This document shows, in pieces, positions 11,053 through 22,155 of a stretch of 64,000 nucleotides of DNA. A program made the translations under genes and the position numbers. The notes beneath the pieces were generated by a model. The model was not told where the DNA came from. It searched no databases and saw only the letters and a program-made list of their open reading frames with translations. This stretch comes from Oscarella lobularis (taxonomy: Eukaryota; Porifera; Homoscleromorpha; Homosclerophorida; Oscarellidae), in assembly GCF_947507565.1 (NCBI RefSeq), contig NC_089182.1, positions 1,364,001-1,428,000 on the forward strand. Reading direction: 5' to 3'. Position 1 is the stretch's first letter; each line of letters begins with the position of its first letter.

Positions 11053-13880
11053 TCTGCACACGCTCTTTCGCCAGTCGTGTCAGTTCGTTTTTTTTGGAGA
11101 TCATTGCCCGTCCGTCGGATCTCAACGCATGGAAACTCTTCTATCTTCTTCCTCGTCTTCTTCTTTCGCCGAATACTCGCGGTGGGTCATCAGCAATCGA
11201 CCGTCAATCTCGTTTCGAGCGTTTCTTTCGATTTGAATGGAGGAAGCTCTACGACTGGTCTGCACCGTCTCGCCAGCATACACGACGGCAAGACAGCACG
11301 CCAGAGTCGCCATCGTCAGACGAAATCCCTGAGCGGCTAGCTGCCAATGTTGTACGTCACGTCAGTAAAGGCGAGCTGTCACGCGCAGCGAACCTCCTTA
11401 TAAGCCCGGGTCTCGCTCCCCAGTCGGAGGAATCGTTCCAGAAGCTGGCGCTTAAACATCTTCCATCTTCTGTCATTCCTTCTGATAGCCAAGTTTCATC
11501 TGCACCTCTTCAACTCTCAAAGCGACAGGTCAGATCAACGTTGCATCAGCTTGTGAAAGGGTCCGGACCCGGATGCGATGGGTGGAGATTTGAACATTTG
11601 CGTCTTTTCTTGGACTCCGACGAGCTAATCGGTCGTTCGGCAGAAGTTTGTAACCTTTTCTATCTGGAGCTGTTCCGGACGCAATAGCAACGTTATTCGC
11701 CGGAGCGCGTCTGGTCGGTTTGCGAAAGAACGAAAATGATGTTCGTCCCATTGCCATCGGCGGCGCCATCCGCCGGTTCATTGCCAAAGCATCTGTCGCT
11801 GTCATGCAGAAGAAAATATCTACGTTTCTGTCTCCTTTTCAGTTCGGAGTCGCAACTCCAGGAGGTTCTCAAATAATGATCCATCTGCTCCAGTTAAGTG
11901 TCTGTCAGCATCCTGCTTGGATAATCGTCAAAACTGACGCCAAGAATGCGTTCAATTCCGTTTCTCGTGCAGCATTTTTGGACAGTGTAGCCGAATATTT
12001 TCCTTCTCTCTACCCGTTTCTTTCAAAACTCTACCTGCGACCGCCACAGCTAGCAGTTCGAATGGGTGACAACATCCGCTGTATCAGTTCCACCGAAGGA
12101 GTTCAGCAAGGGGACGCTTTTGGTCCCTTTCTCTTTCACTTGCTTTGCAACCGTGTCTCGCCAAGGCAAATGCCAGTTGCGAAGAAGGATTTGTCGCCAG
12201 CTACTTAGACGACGCCATTATTGTCGGTCCGCCTGGCGACGTCGAGAAAGCCTTTGGCGTCCTGAAACGGGAGATGTCATCAATCGGTCTCGTCTTGCGT
12301 GACGAGAAATGTGAGGCTTTTTCTCAAGTTCCAGTAGAAGATTGGTCACTCCCCATCTCGCTCGTGACGGGAGGGACACTGATTCTTGGCACACCTATCG
12401 GTTCGGATGAATTTGTTTCACGTTCTTGTGCCGAAATTGTGTCAAAGGAGAAGTCCCTTCTCAACCGGATCCCGCTTCTTGGCTATCTTCAAGTATCGTC
12501 TTTGCTGCTCCGTTACTGTGGCGTATCTAAAATGACTCACCTTCTTCGATCTGTTGCGCCATCACTTATCAGAGATGCAGCCAACGACCGTGATCTCAAC
12601 GTTCTGCGCTGTTTCGAGTCAATTGTCGGCTTCCAATTAAATTCGATACAAGCACGACAGCTGGAGTTCCGAATCGCACAAGGAGGATTTGGTCTTCAAT
12701 CAGCCACTCAAAGGAGCCACCAAGCCTTTCTGGGAGCCTGGGCGCTTACTCTTTCGGTTTTACCTCGCCGTCTTCCCTCTCTCATTCCGGATTCATCTAT
12801 TTTCCTGGAGGCGTCCCCAAGTCTCCTGGATGGCCATGTCCACCACTCGTTAGACGTCCTCCGGAATTCCTATCTGGCAATTTCGGAAACACTTCCCTAT
12901 TTGTCGTCTCTGGCAGAGCGTCCGTCAAAGCTGCAGTCTCGCCTTACGGGAGTTTCCTCAGCTGCTGACTTTGACGAATTCATTCAGTCATTAAACCGCC
13001 GAGACAAGGCGCGTCTCCGGAGTTGTAGTGGCGCCGAAAGCGGCCTGTGGCTAGACGCCGTACGGAGCTCGCAACAATTAATGTTCAGCAATGCTGAGTT
13101 TCAGCTTGCGTGCCTTTTGCGGCTTGGGGCGGCCATTCCTGCCATGTGTCAGCTGGATCACTGTGAGCCGAAATGCAACCATGAAGTTGACAACTTCGGC
13201 TATCACGTCATGACGTGCCAGTCGAGAGGTGGACCAATTCACCGACACGACGCTATCACCGACGTATGTTTTCAAATGCTCAAGGCAGTCGATCTCCGAG
13301 CAAGGAAGGAGGTCCTCCATCAATTTTCCGACAAGAGGCGCGCGGACATTGTCCTATTCGATTGGTCGCAGTCGCGCCCACTTCTGTTAGGTATCTCCGT
13401 CATTCATCCGTGGATGGCATCCGTCTTTCCCGCCACATCCAATTCAACCGGCCATGCAGCAGCGGACCGTGACAAGCTGAAGAATACCAAATATCTTACA
13501 TCCGCCGCTAGCCTTGGGTACGATTTCAAACCCCTATCATTTGAAGTCTTCGGAAGGTGGAGTCCTGTCGTCTCCGAATTTTGTACAACTGTCGCGTCAC
13601 GCGCCTTCGACGATCATCCAGCAGATAAGGCGGAGTTCCTCCACTACTGGCGTCGTCGACTCTCCGTTTGCATTCAAAGAGAAAATGCCGATATTATTCT
13701 GAAGAAACTGTCATCAATACTACGTGCTGATGATTCTGATCCCATTCCCCAACCAGCGGACTCATGTGTCCGTTGGTTCGTCCCGTCGTAGTTCCCTTTA
13801 TCTAATGTCATGCACACGTATGTAGACTATAAATGTTTATCACTTAGTATATAATGATTGATTGCGTTCTCATAATAAAG
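11053..13880 (+). mobile_element. RLE-type non-LTR retrotransposon, copy 1
   Basis: A reverse transcriptase is followed by a CCHC knuckle and a PD-(D/E)xK-like endonuclease region, the architecture of the R2/NeSL/R4/Hero/Utopia type LINEs. The element lies between an (ACAG)n tract on the 5' side and a short ACAG-type tract after an AATAAAG at the 3' end. The 5' limit is uncertain, and the copy is probably 5'-truncated since no N-terminal zinc-finger domain is visible. Confidence 0.7.
11094..13791 (+). pseudogene. RLE LINE protein: RT + CCHC knuckle + restriction-like endonuclease, two frameshifts
   Basis: Frame 3 (to about 11670) carries KGSGPGCDGWRFEHLR, the RT entry motif. Frame 2 (about 11678-12150) carries DVRPIAIGGAIRRFIAK, VKTDAKNAFNSVSR with the first catalytic Asp, and EGVQQGDAFGPFLF. 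Frame 1 (12145-13791) carries ASYLDDAIIV, the catalytic YxDD-type box, then the thumb. Further on is CEPKCNHEVDNFGYHVMTC, a zinc knuckle, and RRADIVLFDW with LLLGISVIHP, which should be the nuclease core. In copy 2 the last box reads MDLDISLAHP, so here the expected Asp appears changed to Gly. Two frame shifts (about 11672 and 12155) also break the ORF. The protein would nick target DNA and prime reverse transcription. Confidence 0.8.
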
Positions 13881-13936
13881 ACAGGCAGACAGCCTATCAA
13901 AGGCATATCGATGGACATACAAAGAGCATTGCTAAT

Positions 13937-14610
13937 CTATAACTTACTTGCACAATCATGCAGTGGTATGGCTGTGTATGTGGTACAGTGGTGGTACTTA
14001 AACACCAACTTTAGCCGCTCCAACGGATCTCTTGTGCTGGCATATGTTCGTTGAAGTTTGTTAAAGGCAGCAAGGATTGACTCTGCCCCTTGCTCTCCGT
14101 GGAAGGACAAACCAACCTTCCACACCTTAATACACGGTGCCACGTGATCTTCCAAAAAATGAAGCCTTGGGGTTACCGACACAGAAAAATTGCTTCTGTA
14201 AAAACATAGGAAGTCTTCAATGGCTAATTCTGCAAAACGGGGGCGATTTTTAATTATTGGACAAACAGCTGAAAGCATTTTACTAAGAATTTCAATTTCT
14301 TCTTGCGTCAATTTTCGTGATAGAGAGTAGAGGTCGTGGCAGCCTCGAGACAGTAAAAACGCTCTCTCAAACTTTTCAGCAACAGCTTCTGTCTCCTCTC
14401 TGATGGCCCTCGAATAGTCCTTGCTGACATCGCATATAGCTCTGCAAATAGCCTTTATGTTGTTAATTTACAAGATTAAAAGTTAGCTACTGTTTTCTAT
14501 ATTAGTATAAAGTACATTTACCCTGAGGGCTCGGTGAACATGATTTCCAATGAATGTTCCCCCAAAATATGCTTGGCGATCGATTCCACAGTCGGACAGG
14601 GACTTGTCCA
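13937..14610 (-). pseudogene. C-terminal exons of an uncharacterised multicopy metazoan protein, cut off upstream
   Basis: Two exons are visible on the minus strand: 14610-14522 and 14452-13937, separated by a 69-bp GT-AG intron. Exon 1 encodes DRQAYFGGTFIGNHVHRAL. Exon 2 encodes a helical region and then TPRLHFLEDHVAPCIKVW followed by EQGAESILAAFNKL, ending at a stop at 13937. I know similar sequences only as uncharacterised, repeat-associated proteins of cnidarians and sponges. The upstream side runs into a pogo-like element at 14675. The ORF at 17216-16980 beyond that element could be an upstream exon, but its donor is in phase 0 while exon 14610 needs one extra base, so the join is not proven. 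Confidence 0.55.
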
Positions 14611-14816
14611 CTGCAGAAAGTAAGTAAAGCACCTTTTTCATGCCTAGTATATATGGACGCTTTTTCTCTCTGTACCGTACTCACGGGTTGTTAACAAAGC
14701 GCCGATGCTTATGACTGTCGATTGCAAAGTATTGGGCGCCTAACAACCATAGGCGCTTATTGGCTGTTAGGCGTCCATCGTGATACATAGCGCGCGCTTC
14801 ATATCTTCAGCCATAC

Positions 14817-15181
14817 ATGTCGTCGCTTTTTCTGCCGGTTGGGCGCTCTTTCTACAGTGCAATCCGTGGCGATCAGGTGTATAAGTTTGTATGGACACCG
14901 GCTACAGGAGAGCTCCTGTTGGTTGAAAAAGAGGAAGGCAATCCTCACGATCGTTTTGCTGTTGCCGTCGTGAAAGGTGAAGAAATTGTGGGCCATGTCC
15001 CGCGTGAAGTGTTTCGAGCTTTCTACCACACGGAAGCACAATCACATGCGAAGTTACCGGCCACAGGCAGCATGGAAACGGCTTGGAAGTTCCCTGTAGA
15101 TTCACGCTGCACGGAAGACAAAAGCTGATCTCAAGAGTAACAAGATTGCTGCAAGAGCGTGGGACGCCATGTTTGCAGTAG
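14817..15181 (+). pseudogene. HIRAN-domain ORF inside the pogo-like element, one frameshift
   Basis: From ATG 14817 the ORF reads FYSAIRGDQVYKFVWTP, then EEGNPHDRFAVAVVKGEE and IVGHVPREVFRAFY, a clear HIRAN core with the conserved E-x-x-N-x-x-D-x-x-A-V and G-x-x-P-R-E. Near 15030 the frame changes and a few residues are lost. It continues in another frame as TCEVTGHRQHGNGLEVPC and ends at TAG 15179-15181 after LLQERGTPCLQ. HIRAN is a DNA-end/fork binding fold, otherwise mostly attached to SWI/SNF helicases. Here it stands alone, oriented opposite to the transposase. It is a different HIRAN subtype from those in Tiggers 1 and 2 and looks nearly full-length. Confidence 0.78.
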
Positions 15182-15420
15182 GCGACGGCTCATGCGTACA
15201 GACACGTTCTAATTAAACACAGGTAACGGGTATAGGCAGACCACTATTACAGTTCCATTAATAAATAACCGCCAGGGTTTGGAATATGAGTTCTCACTCG
15301 TCGTCGATATCACTAGATTCAGGCTGGCAGTCTTCGTGATCTGAGCTTGCTAGCGGATCTTCGTCGCTTGTGTATTCGTCGACACTTGAATCAACCCTGT
15401 ATTTCTCGATTCTCTCAATA

Positions 15421-16770
15421 CTAATTGCTCGTCTTAGGTGCCATCGACAGCGACCGATATGCCGACCTTCCTAAAACTTTGAATAACGGTCTCCTTTTTA
15501 GCTGCAGTTTCTTCCCAGGCGTTTGCAATCCACTTCGTGAGAAGTACACTCCTGACGTTACAGACATCCTACCCTGAACGTAGTCCGTCAGGTTGGCTTG
15601 CATATGCGCCGTCGCTTCACGATCTACTGCAGCTTTAAACGGCTTGTTTATTGAGACATCGATTGGCTGCACGAGTGATGTACAGCCGCCTGTAACACCA
15701 AAAGCAAACTTACACAGCGAAAAGCCTTAGCGTTGCGATTAACAATTGACTTACCTGGCACGTAAGTCACTTCAGTTTTGCATTCTTCTTTCAACGTCGA
15801 CTGGATGACATCGGTTTTCTGAGCCCTGTGAAGATCGATCACAAGGTGCATGGGTATCGCAGGCGGGTTTCCAGCACTGTCGAATCCAGAATCGCATCAT
15901 ATTCTCGTCGCACCATGCGTTCTGCTGGAACTGAACCGAAACGCGCTTATCGTACTGCAAATTTTCAGCCAAAGAAATTCTTTTTCCTAAATATTGGACT
16001 CCTTGAAGGCAAAATAGAAGCTGTGTTTTTCCTCACCGAGTCCTTTGAATATCACTATCGGTTTCACTCTTGGCTCACCGTCGGCAAAAACAGTCAACTG
16101 AACTGTACATTGCCGTTTGTCCAGTCCAGACTGTGCACCCCGTACGGACCCAAACTGATTTGTTGCCGGTGTCGTCATACGTGCTTCCATCGGAGAAGCA
16201 GAACGGTAAGGGTGTTTGATCCATATTAGCAATCCGACTTTCCGTCCACTTCCCCAGAGGACCCACGACATCCCCTTTGAGCGACTTTGCCCGAATGCTT
16301 CGATGAAACTCCTGTATCAGCGACAGCTTATCTTCTGGTTGTCTTTGGCTAGTGTTTGTTCTCCTTCGTTCACTCTTCTTGAAGCCCGTAAAGCCTTCTG
16401 AAAAGGCAAATTGAGCACTGGGAGAAAGCTCGTGAAGAATCTGTTTCGATCGTAGCATAAACCACCACCGTTTCACCTAGGATAACACAGCAAGCTGACG
16501 GCATTCCATTGTATCGTCGTCGTACAATTTCTGTTCCATTACAGGGAACTTCGGCGTCCGAGCAAATTTAATTCGTTTGCTACCCTTCCGGCTTTGACGA
16601 ATCTTATCCTTGTTTAGGATCCATCGCTTCACCGTTTTCGTGTGAACAGAAAAATGCTTGCTTGTTTGACACAGATTCCTGCCGTTGCTCTCATAGAAAT
16701 TGACGACTTCGAGTTTCACTTCTCTCGCGTAGCTCTTTCTGCTTCGATCCGAGACTCGCAACTCAGCCAT
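15421..16770 (-). pseudogene. pogo-like transposase (CENP-B HTH + DDE_1), fragmented, one intron
   Basis: Reading from 16770 the protein begins MAELRVSDRSRKSYAREVK and includes a helix-turn-helix with LCQTSKHFSVHTKTVKRWI. Further parts lie in shifted frames: ANMDQTPLPFCFSDGSTYDD (first Asp, about 16230), GLDKRQCTVQLTVFADGEP (about 16090), HLVIDLHRAQKTD (second Asp, about 15840) and SLVQPIDVSINKPFK (third Asp, about 15650). A 65-bp GT-AG intron (15690-15754) rejoins VPG and GCTSLVQP exactly in frame. Several frameshifts make it non-functional. Its D-D-D layout is that of pogo/jerky-type transposases. Confidence 0.8.
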
Positions 16771-16979
16771 GGCGAAAAAACGTTCAGGTGCGGCGCAACG
16801 AAAGATAAGACAACGGAAAGCGCGTGCGCAGTCACGTAATTCGCCACGTGTAGTGATTGCAATAGGTGCTTAATATCAAGTAGTACTGACTAGAAAAGTC
16901 ATCGACGCCTAACAAAGGAAAGCCCTAATAAAAAAGGGCGCTTAACAACCTGTGAGTACGGTAATACATAGAAAGGTGG

Positions 16980-17216
16980 TTAATAGTCTATAAAATTATT
17001 TATCATTACCCATTTCTTAATTTTCTTTTGATAATCAAGAATGGCAACTTGGAGCGATTTTACGTTTTCGCTGTCTTCGTTGTTTTCGACGTCTGCAAGG
17101 CAATTCCACGTCAAATTTTGAACACATTGTTCTATTTTTTCTTCAAGGAAAGACGCTTTTTCTTCAGCTGCGCATTGCAGCTGTCTTTCTCGTTGTTCAT
17201 TTTCGTTCTCGGCCAT
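16980..17216 (-). CDS. Small charged, probably coiled-coil exon or protein
   Basis: ATG at 17216 opens 78 codons rich in Glu, Lys and Gln (MAENENEQRERQLQ at the start). The helical region ends at ILDYQKKIKKW, directly followed by a good donor (gtaatgat, 17009 downwards), so the real exon may be 17010-17216. It lies just outside the pogo-like element on its right flank. I do not recognise the protein. It may be an exon of the uncharacterised gene seen at 13937-14610, but the splice phases do not match. Confidence 0.35.
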   Translation of the reverse strand: MAENENEQRERQLQCAAEEKASFLEEKIEQCVQNLTWNCLADVENNEDSENVKSLQVAILDYQKKIKKWVMINNFIDY

Positions 17217-17314
17217 TTTGAGAATTTTTAATTCTAAGAGAAAATAATTTGCAAAATATCCTCAAGCTTATCTGCAAACTGGGGATAGCAACTTAATAAA
17301 AAATAAAAGTAAAA

Positions 17315-17593
17315 TTAGTCGCTAGGAGCAAAATTTACTTGTGTTATTTCACCAGGAAAAAGAGAAGTGATGACGTTGTGGTGGAACTTTGCATTTTTAA
17401 AATTTGCGCCAGAGGATTGGAACTCCTCAAAATCAACTTTTAGGTTCTCCAAAGTCCGTTCTGGTAGAAGCCCACGATCATTAACCGTGAAGATCTCGTG
17501 CAAAGTATAGAAGCTCTGGCACTCCACTGGGACATTCTCTGCCAGCATGTTTTTGCATCCTATGAAAGTTCCATTCCCGTGCAATGTTGTCAA
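17315..17593 (-). CDS. Hypothetical ORF, possible exon
   Basis: Ninety-two codons from ATG 17593, starting MTTLHGNGTFIGCKNM and ending NFAPSD. The composition looks coding and it keeps the strand of the neighbouring fragments, but I see no known domain. It may belong to the same broken gene as 16980-17216. Confidence 0.25.
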   Translation of the reverse strand: MTTLHGNGTFIGCKNMLAENVPVECQSFYTLHEIFTVNDRGLLPERTLENLKVDFEEFQSSGANFKNAKFHHNVITSLFPGEITQVNFAPSD

Positions 17594-17599
17594 ATTCTG

Positions 17600-19130
17600 T
17601 TTTGATAAAGTTCATGAATAAAAATCAAAGGCAATCTTAAAGATTTTACAGAATTTTCCTTGACAAAGTGTATTAAAAAATATAACTGACCTGTCAACAG
17701 CCGACGATGAATCAAAGTTTCCAGAATCTTGAAGGTTCTGCAATGGAAGCTGTCCTTGTAGTTTATTTAGATTATGCGTTCCTGTTAACCTTGAAGAAAT
17801 CGATTAGGAATCCTGCTCCACCTCTTGGAAATTGTCTTCACCAAGATTCTATTTGCTACAACACGCAATTAGAGTTGTTCGCGAAGCTATTAATAGTACA
17901 GCAATGAATTCACGGCAAAACTGATTAGCTCTGTATTTTTCGTATAAAAATTTCTCTCCGCACATTTATCTCAGTGCTTGTTTCTTAGAAATGGCTGAAG
18001 AAAAGTGACAATAGTATTTTCACTTCCTCTGTCTGCCCTGATATCGCAAGGTACACCTAGCACAGGCATTACTGTATAATGCAGGCTGTTTTGCTCTTAG
18101 ACATACCACCAATTGATGTAATGCACTTGAGATAATATCCGGCGATAACTTCGGGATCATTATTCGTCGTCGAAACGTGGAGCCACATTCTACACTCATC
18201 TGTCCACTTAATTAAATTCGACTCCTTTGCGCAGCGGCGCTATCGTGTCTGCATCGGCGAGCGATAGCGGACATAACGAAATAGACGCGCCTCTTTGGAT
18301 ACGAAACGACGTGTCCGTCTCGCCTATCTCTCCTAGTGCTACAAGCGAACCGCCCGTCGGACGACGCAGCGACTGTTTTTCCATCGTCGGCGTCAACGAC
18401 TAAGTCCGAAACTGTGCGTTGCACCAGTCGCTCAAGCGGGTTCTTTTCCGCCGTCGCGCCGTTCCTCTCCGCGTCTCTCTCTCTCTCTCTCTCTGGACAA
18501 TTTCGCGCTGTGTCCGACGCTTCGACCATAGATATAAGAGAAGGGAGAACAGAAACTCCCGGTATCACGTGATAGTTTACATTGGCTTTAGGGTCCCTTA
18601 CTGCTCGTCATGCATGTCTCACTGTGTGCCCGTATATCGTTCTCGAAAATTTATTTATCGTCGAGGAGGACTCTATTTTTCCAAACGCTTCAGTTTCGTT
18701 TCTCTTCCGTTGAGTGTCTGCATGTCTGTAGTGTAAGGAATACTGCCCGACAGTAGACGGGCGAGTATTGGGCATCCGATCGTTTCGTACCTCGTACTCC
18801 TTCCGTGATCATGCTGAGCACTCGATTCCCTGTTTTCACTACACGCAGTGTTCTAAACTACTGCTCACGGGTGGATTTCTATCGTTGTATAGCGTCCATT
18901 CGCAGCGGCCTGCGATTTTGCAGCGTCTTAGTGTGAGAGTTATCGTACCTCTTACCGTTTAACGCTTTGTCGAAATTTCTTTGGAAGCGTTGCGTACAGT
19001 AGCCGCATCTGTCCTCAGTAGCAGGCGAAATTGCTTGAGTTCTTCTACCGTCCTTGGAAAGGAGGGTCACATCGCAGCGTGAGCGTGGCAATGATTCCGC
19101 CGCCACGGTTATTCAGCAGTTTGAGCCTTC
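17600..19130. other. No recognised gene; CT-rich simple repeat
   Basis: A (TC)n run lies at about 18474-18495. The overlapping ORFs at 18208-18572 on both strands share this low-complexity region and have no motif. The ORF 17707-17907 (plus) is also unrecognised. Confidence 0.35.
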
Positions 19131-19893
19131 CTAATCCATGCCTTCTGTGTAGATTAAAATGCCTAGACGTCTTAGGCTCAGTAGACGTAAGGGGGAGTAC
19201 GTAAAAAGAAGATAGGACGCGAGAGCAAAACCAGCGTTGACGAAGACTTCAGTTCCCGCCGTATCCAGCATTTTTTTCACCGTCCGAAGTGCTTCGGTGT
19301 GACGAGCAGATGGGCTGGGCGTGAGATCCACCTCTAGAAAAGACGCTAGAGCCTTTCGAACGACGGCCATTTGCATGTGCCACGCCTGGTCTAACAAAGA
19401 GATAAAGTGACACCCGGGAGTTTCCAATCCACTTCTCTTATATCTATGACATACAAAGCAACGCCGAGTCTCGGCGTGCGTACAGTCGCCCACGTAGGGA
19501 CCCCACTGGCCACTTCGGAAACAACCGTGGTCGAATTTCTCAACTGTCGGTTTCGCTTCTGCTGTCGCCCTCTCGTTGCGCTTGCCTTTTCCTCGACGAA
19601 TTTCGTCAGCATCGTTTCTATTCGAGCCATCCTCTCGGGTAAATCTTCGTACACGTCCGGGACGACAGCTGCCGCGCGATGTTCGCGTCCGCGTCGTCCT
19701 TTTTCTTAGGGTCCTCCGGCATACACTTCGCGTCCCTCCTCCTGTTCGCGCCTTTCAATGAGATGTAGATCGCCCGCCTTCTCAATCGTCTGCTGGAACA
19801 TTTCCTTCGGGTTTCGTTCGAGATCGCGGCGAAGACTGCGGCAAACCGCGAACGAAGTGTGGGATCAGCAGTATGGCGCGTGGAATATGCCAA
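19131..19893 (-). other. Possible degraded coding segment, unrecognised
   Basis: Three overlapping minus-strand ORFs (19893-19618, 19654-19391, 19493-19131) could be one broken reading. The most gene-like part has ERMARIETMLTKFVEEKAS, a helical segment, followed by a basic stretch. I recognise no family. Confidence 0.2.
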
Positions 19894-19901
19894 AAGGTTG
19901 G

Positions 19902-20072
19902 GATCGTTAGTTCGGGTTGAGATCGTGAGTTTGGGTTGAGATCGTTAGTTTGGGTTGGGATCGTTAGTTTGGGTTGGGAACGTGAGTTTGGGTTGGGAAC
20001 GTGAGTTTGGGTTGGGATCGTGAGTTTGGGTTGGGAACGTGAGTTTGGGTTGGGAACGTCAGTTTGGGATGG
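19902..20072 (+). repeat. 19-bp tandem repeat, nine copies
   Basis: Nine consecutive 19-bp units of the form GAWCGTKAGTTTGGGTTGG fill 171 bp without gaps. They differ mainly at positions 3 and 7 (GATCGT versus GAACGT; TTAG, TGAG or TCAG). The last unit breaks into unrelated GATCGCGCG sequence. Confidence 0.95.
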
Positions 20073-22155
20073 GATCGCGCGCCCTGGCGTGAGGGGAACT
20101 AGACATCACATCGGCTTGAAGGTCTTTGTCGTCTTTTATGCCTGAGAGCGTGTGCGCCAATAATTTCAATACTTTGCATCTGTAATTTTGACAACGACTA
20201 ATGGCATGCACAACACTACGGTACTTGCAAGGAAGCACAGACAATACGAACGACAGTAACCATATAATCCTTCTAGCAGAAGTACGTATCGTTTCGTCAA
20301 CATCATGTCAGACCAAAGCCGCCATGATTTTGAAAGGCAAACACGAACTTGTCGCGAAAGATCTCGTAGCTTTCGTACGTAGTTGGTATCGTCAATGTGC
20401 TCAGACACGTCTTCGCTGTAGGATATACATCTTCGGCACTGAAGAACAGTGTCGGCGTATTTGTCAATCCGACAACTGGCAGTGCTGCAGCTCCCGTGAA
20501 GAACGAAAAGACGTCGCCTATAGCAAGATTGGGTATGCGGCCGCCTAAGAGATAACAGTACTACTTATCGCTGAAAAGTACTTTGAAAACACCTTCTATT
20601 TCGTCCAGCAAGTCAAAAAAATTCATGAAAGCTTCTTCTTTCCTTCTCGCTTCTTTGCTCTCTTCTTTGGCGTAAATTTCCTTCCATCAATTTTCTGAGC
20701 TTTTCTGCGCAACAGAAATGAATTTCCAAGAATCTCTATATCAGAAACATACTTGCTGTCATTTTCTTCTCTTCATTGAAACAAAGGTAGGCGAACGCAC
20801 TATCCGTTGACCCACGCACAAACTCGAGAAATCCTGAACAAGTTTGAAGTCAGCGTTAGGAATTTTCTACTATTGTACGTCAACTTGTGCCTGCCAATAA
20901 TCCATCAGATATCTAAAGAATTCTTCTCTAAGAAACTGCACAGAAGTAGCTTTTCTCGAGTGTTGAATTTTAGTTCGTCCTTACTGTAAGACGTTCATCG
21001 TCTGGACTTTTGTATCCCTTCGATCCGGCTTGTCAGCCTTCAAGGATCGTGCATTTAAGCAGTCGAACATTCTGTCGAATACTCGCAAGAACTTCGCCGT
21101 CTCCTCTGCACCGTCTATTTTGAAATGATGTAATGCATCGGCGACGCTGGAACTCAAAACCTATTGCACGAAATTTGGCAACAATTACATTCGTCCGCAA
21201 ATGTATTAAAACACAAACGTACCTGTGCAGCAAGATCCACTCGCATGCGAGAATACAACGTGAGATCCACGTGCTCAAGCTTCAACTTTGGAAGCACGGA
21301 AAGTCCGCTTCTGTCTGATGCAATACGGCAACGATCGTATAAATCGCGTATGTGCTTCCATGTCACAAACTTTCCGTTTATCTACGTGGGCCTTAGTCAG
21401 CCAAAAATTACTTCTGGTTCCACGTTGGCTCACGATCATCGATCGACGCGAGCTGCGTGGGTACGAGTGCGACAGGCAATTTCGATTTGTTTTTATCAAG
21501 TGAGGGACGTCCGAGAAGAATAGCGGTCGCGGCGGATGACTGTATCGATTGAGGACCTTGTATACAACTCCCTCATTTTCCGGGGTCCAGTGCTGCCTGA
21601 AGAAAAGACGATTCCTAGCAGCACCATCCGACGTCACGGCGATAACGATGAAGCCACATATTTCCAGTTGTCGAATCGCCTCCCATATTATCGCGTGCAG
21701 ATCGACAGAGTGAACGCCTAGGAAAACAAGGTGTCACCAGAGCCAAAGTAATTGCAATTTTGCCTGTAGTTGGGAAGTGGGCGTAAGGAAATTTCAAGGA
21801 CGTCACCAGCCCACGAACTATCAAACCGAGCACGTGCGTCGCGACTGGAATCTTTCCTTCCCGGAACCCAGCCTTAAAATCCGCCAACGTGTTGTTGAAC
21901 TCGCCAAGATAATCAAGCCCAACAACGTCCCCCGAATGTTTGTCGAAGAAAATATCCTCTCGGACTTTCATCTCGTCGACAAGGAGAACGACGTGCCTCT
22001 GGGCCTCTGACAGGAATCCTGTTATATCAAGGAATGGAATGGTTTGATATTAATGTGTGTACATGTGGTTTTGCACGTGCCAGAATACGCACAGCATGCG
22101 CGAGACATTCACGCGACCTACGTCACTACGTCGTTACGCGGGCTTTCCTGGCTAA

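Larger units (their letters stand above)
14675..16961 (-). mobile_element. pogo-like DNA transposon with HIRAN passenger, both ends present
   Basis: The 20-bp terminal repeats (14675-14694 CCGTACTCACGGGTTGTTAA; 16942-16961) match at 19 of 20 positions and are flanked by TA on both sides (14673-14674, 16962-16963). The 2287-bp element holds a plus-strand HIRAN ORF near one end and a minus-strand DDE_1 transposase. Its termini (CCGTA...) differ from the CAGT termini of Tiggers 1 and 2 but resemble those of the element at 27374-28889. Confidence 0.88.

Noticed and set aside
18208-18572. Overlapping ORFs on both strands around a CT/GA repeat
   Set aside because: Low complexity and no domain; both strands are open because of the simple repeat.
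19902-20072. Possible telomere-like or CRISPR-like array (GTTTGGGTT units)
   Set aside because: Units are contiguous 19-mers without spacers, and the period is not that of a telomere repeat; it is a simple minisatellite.
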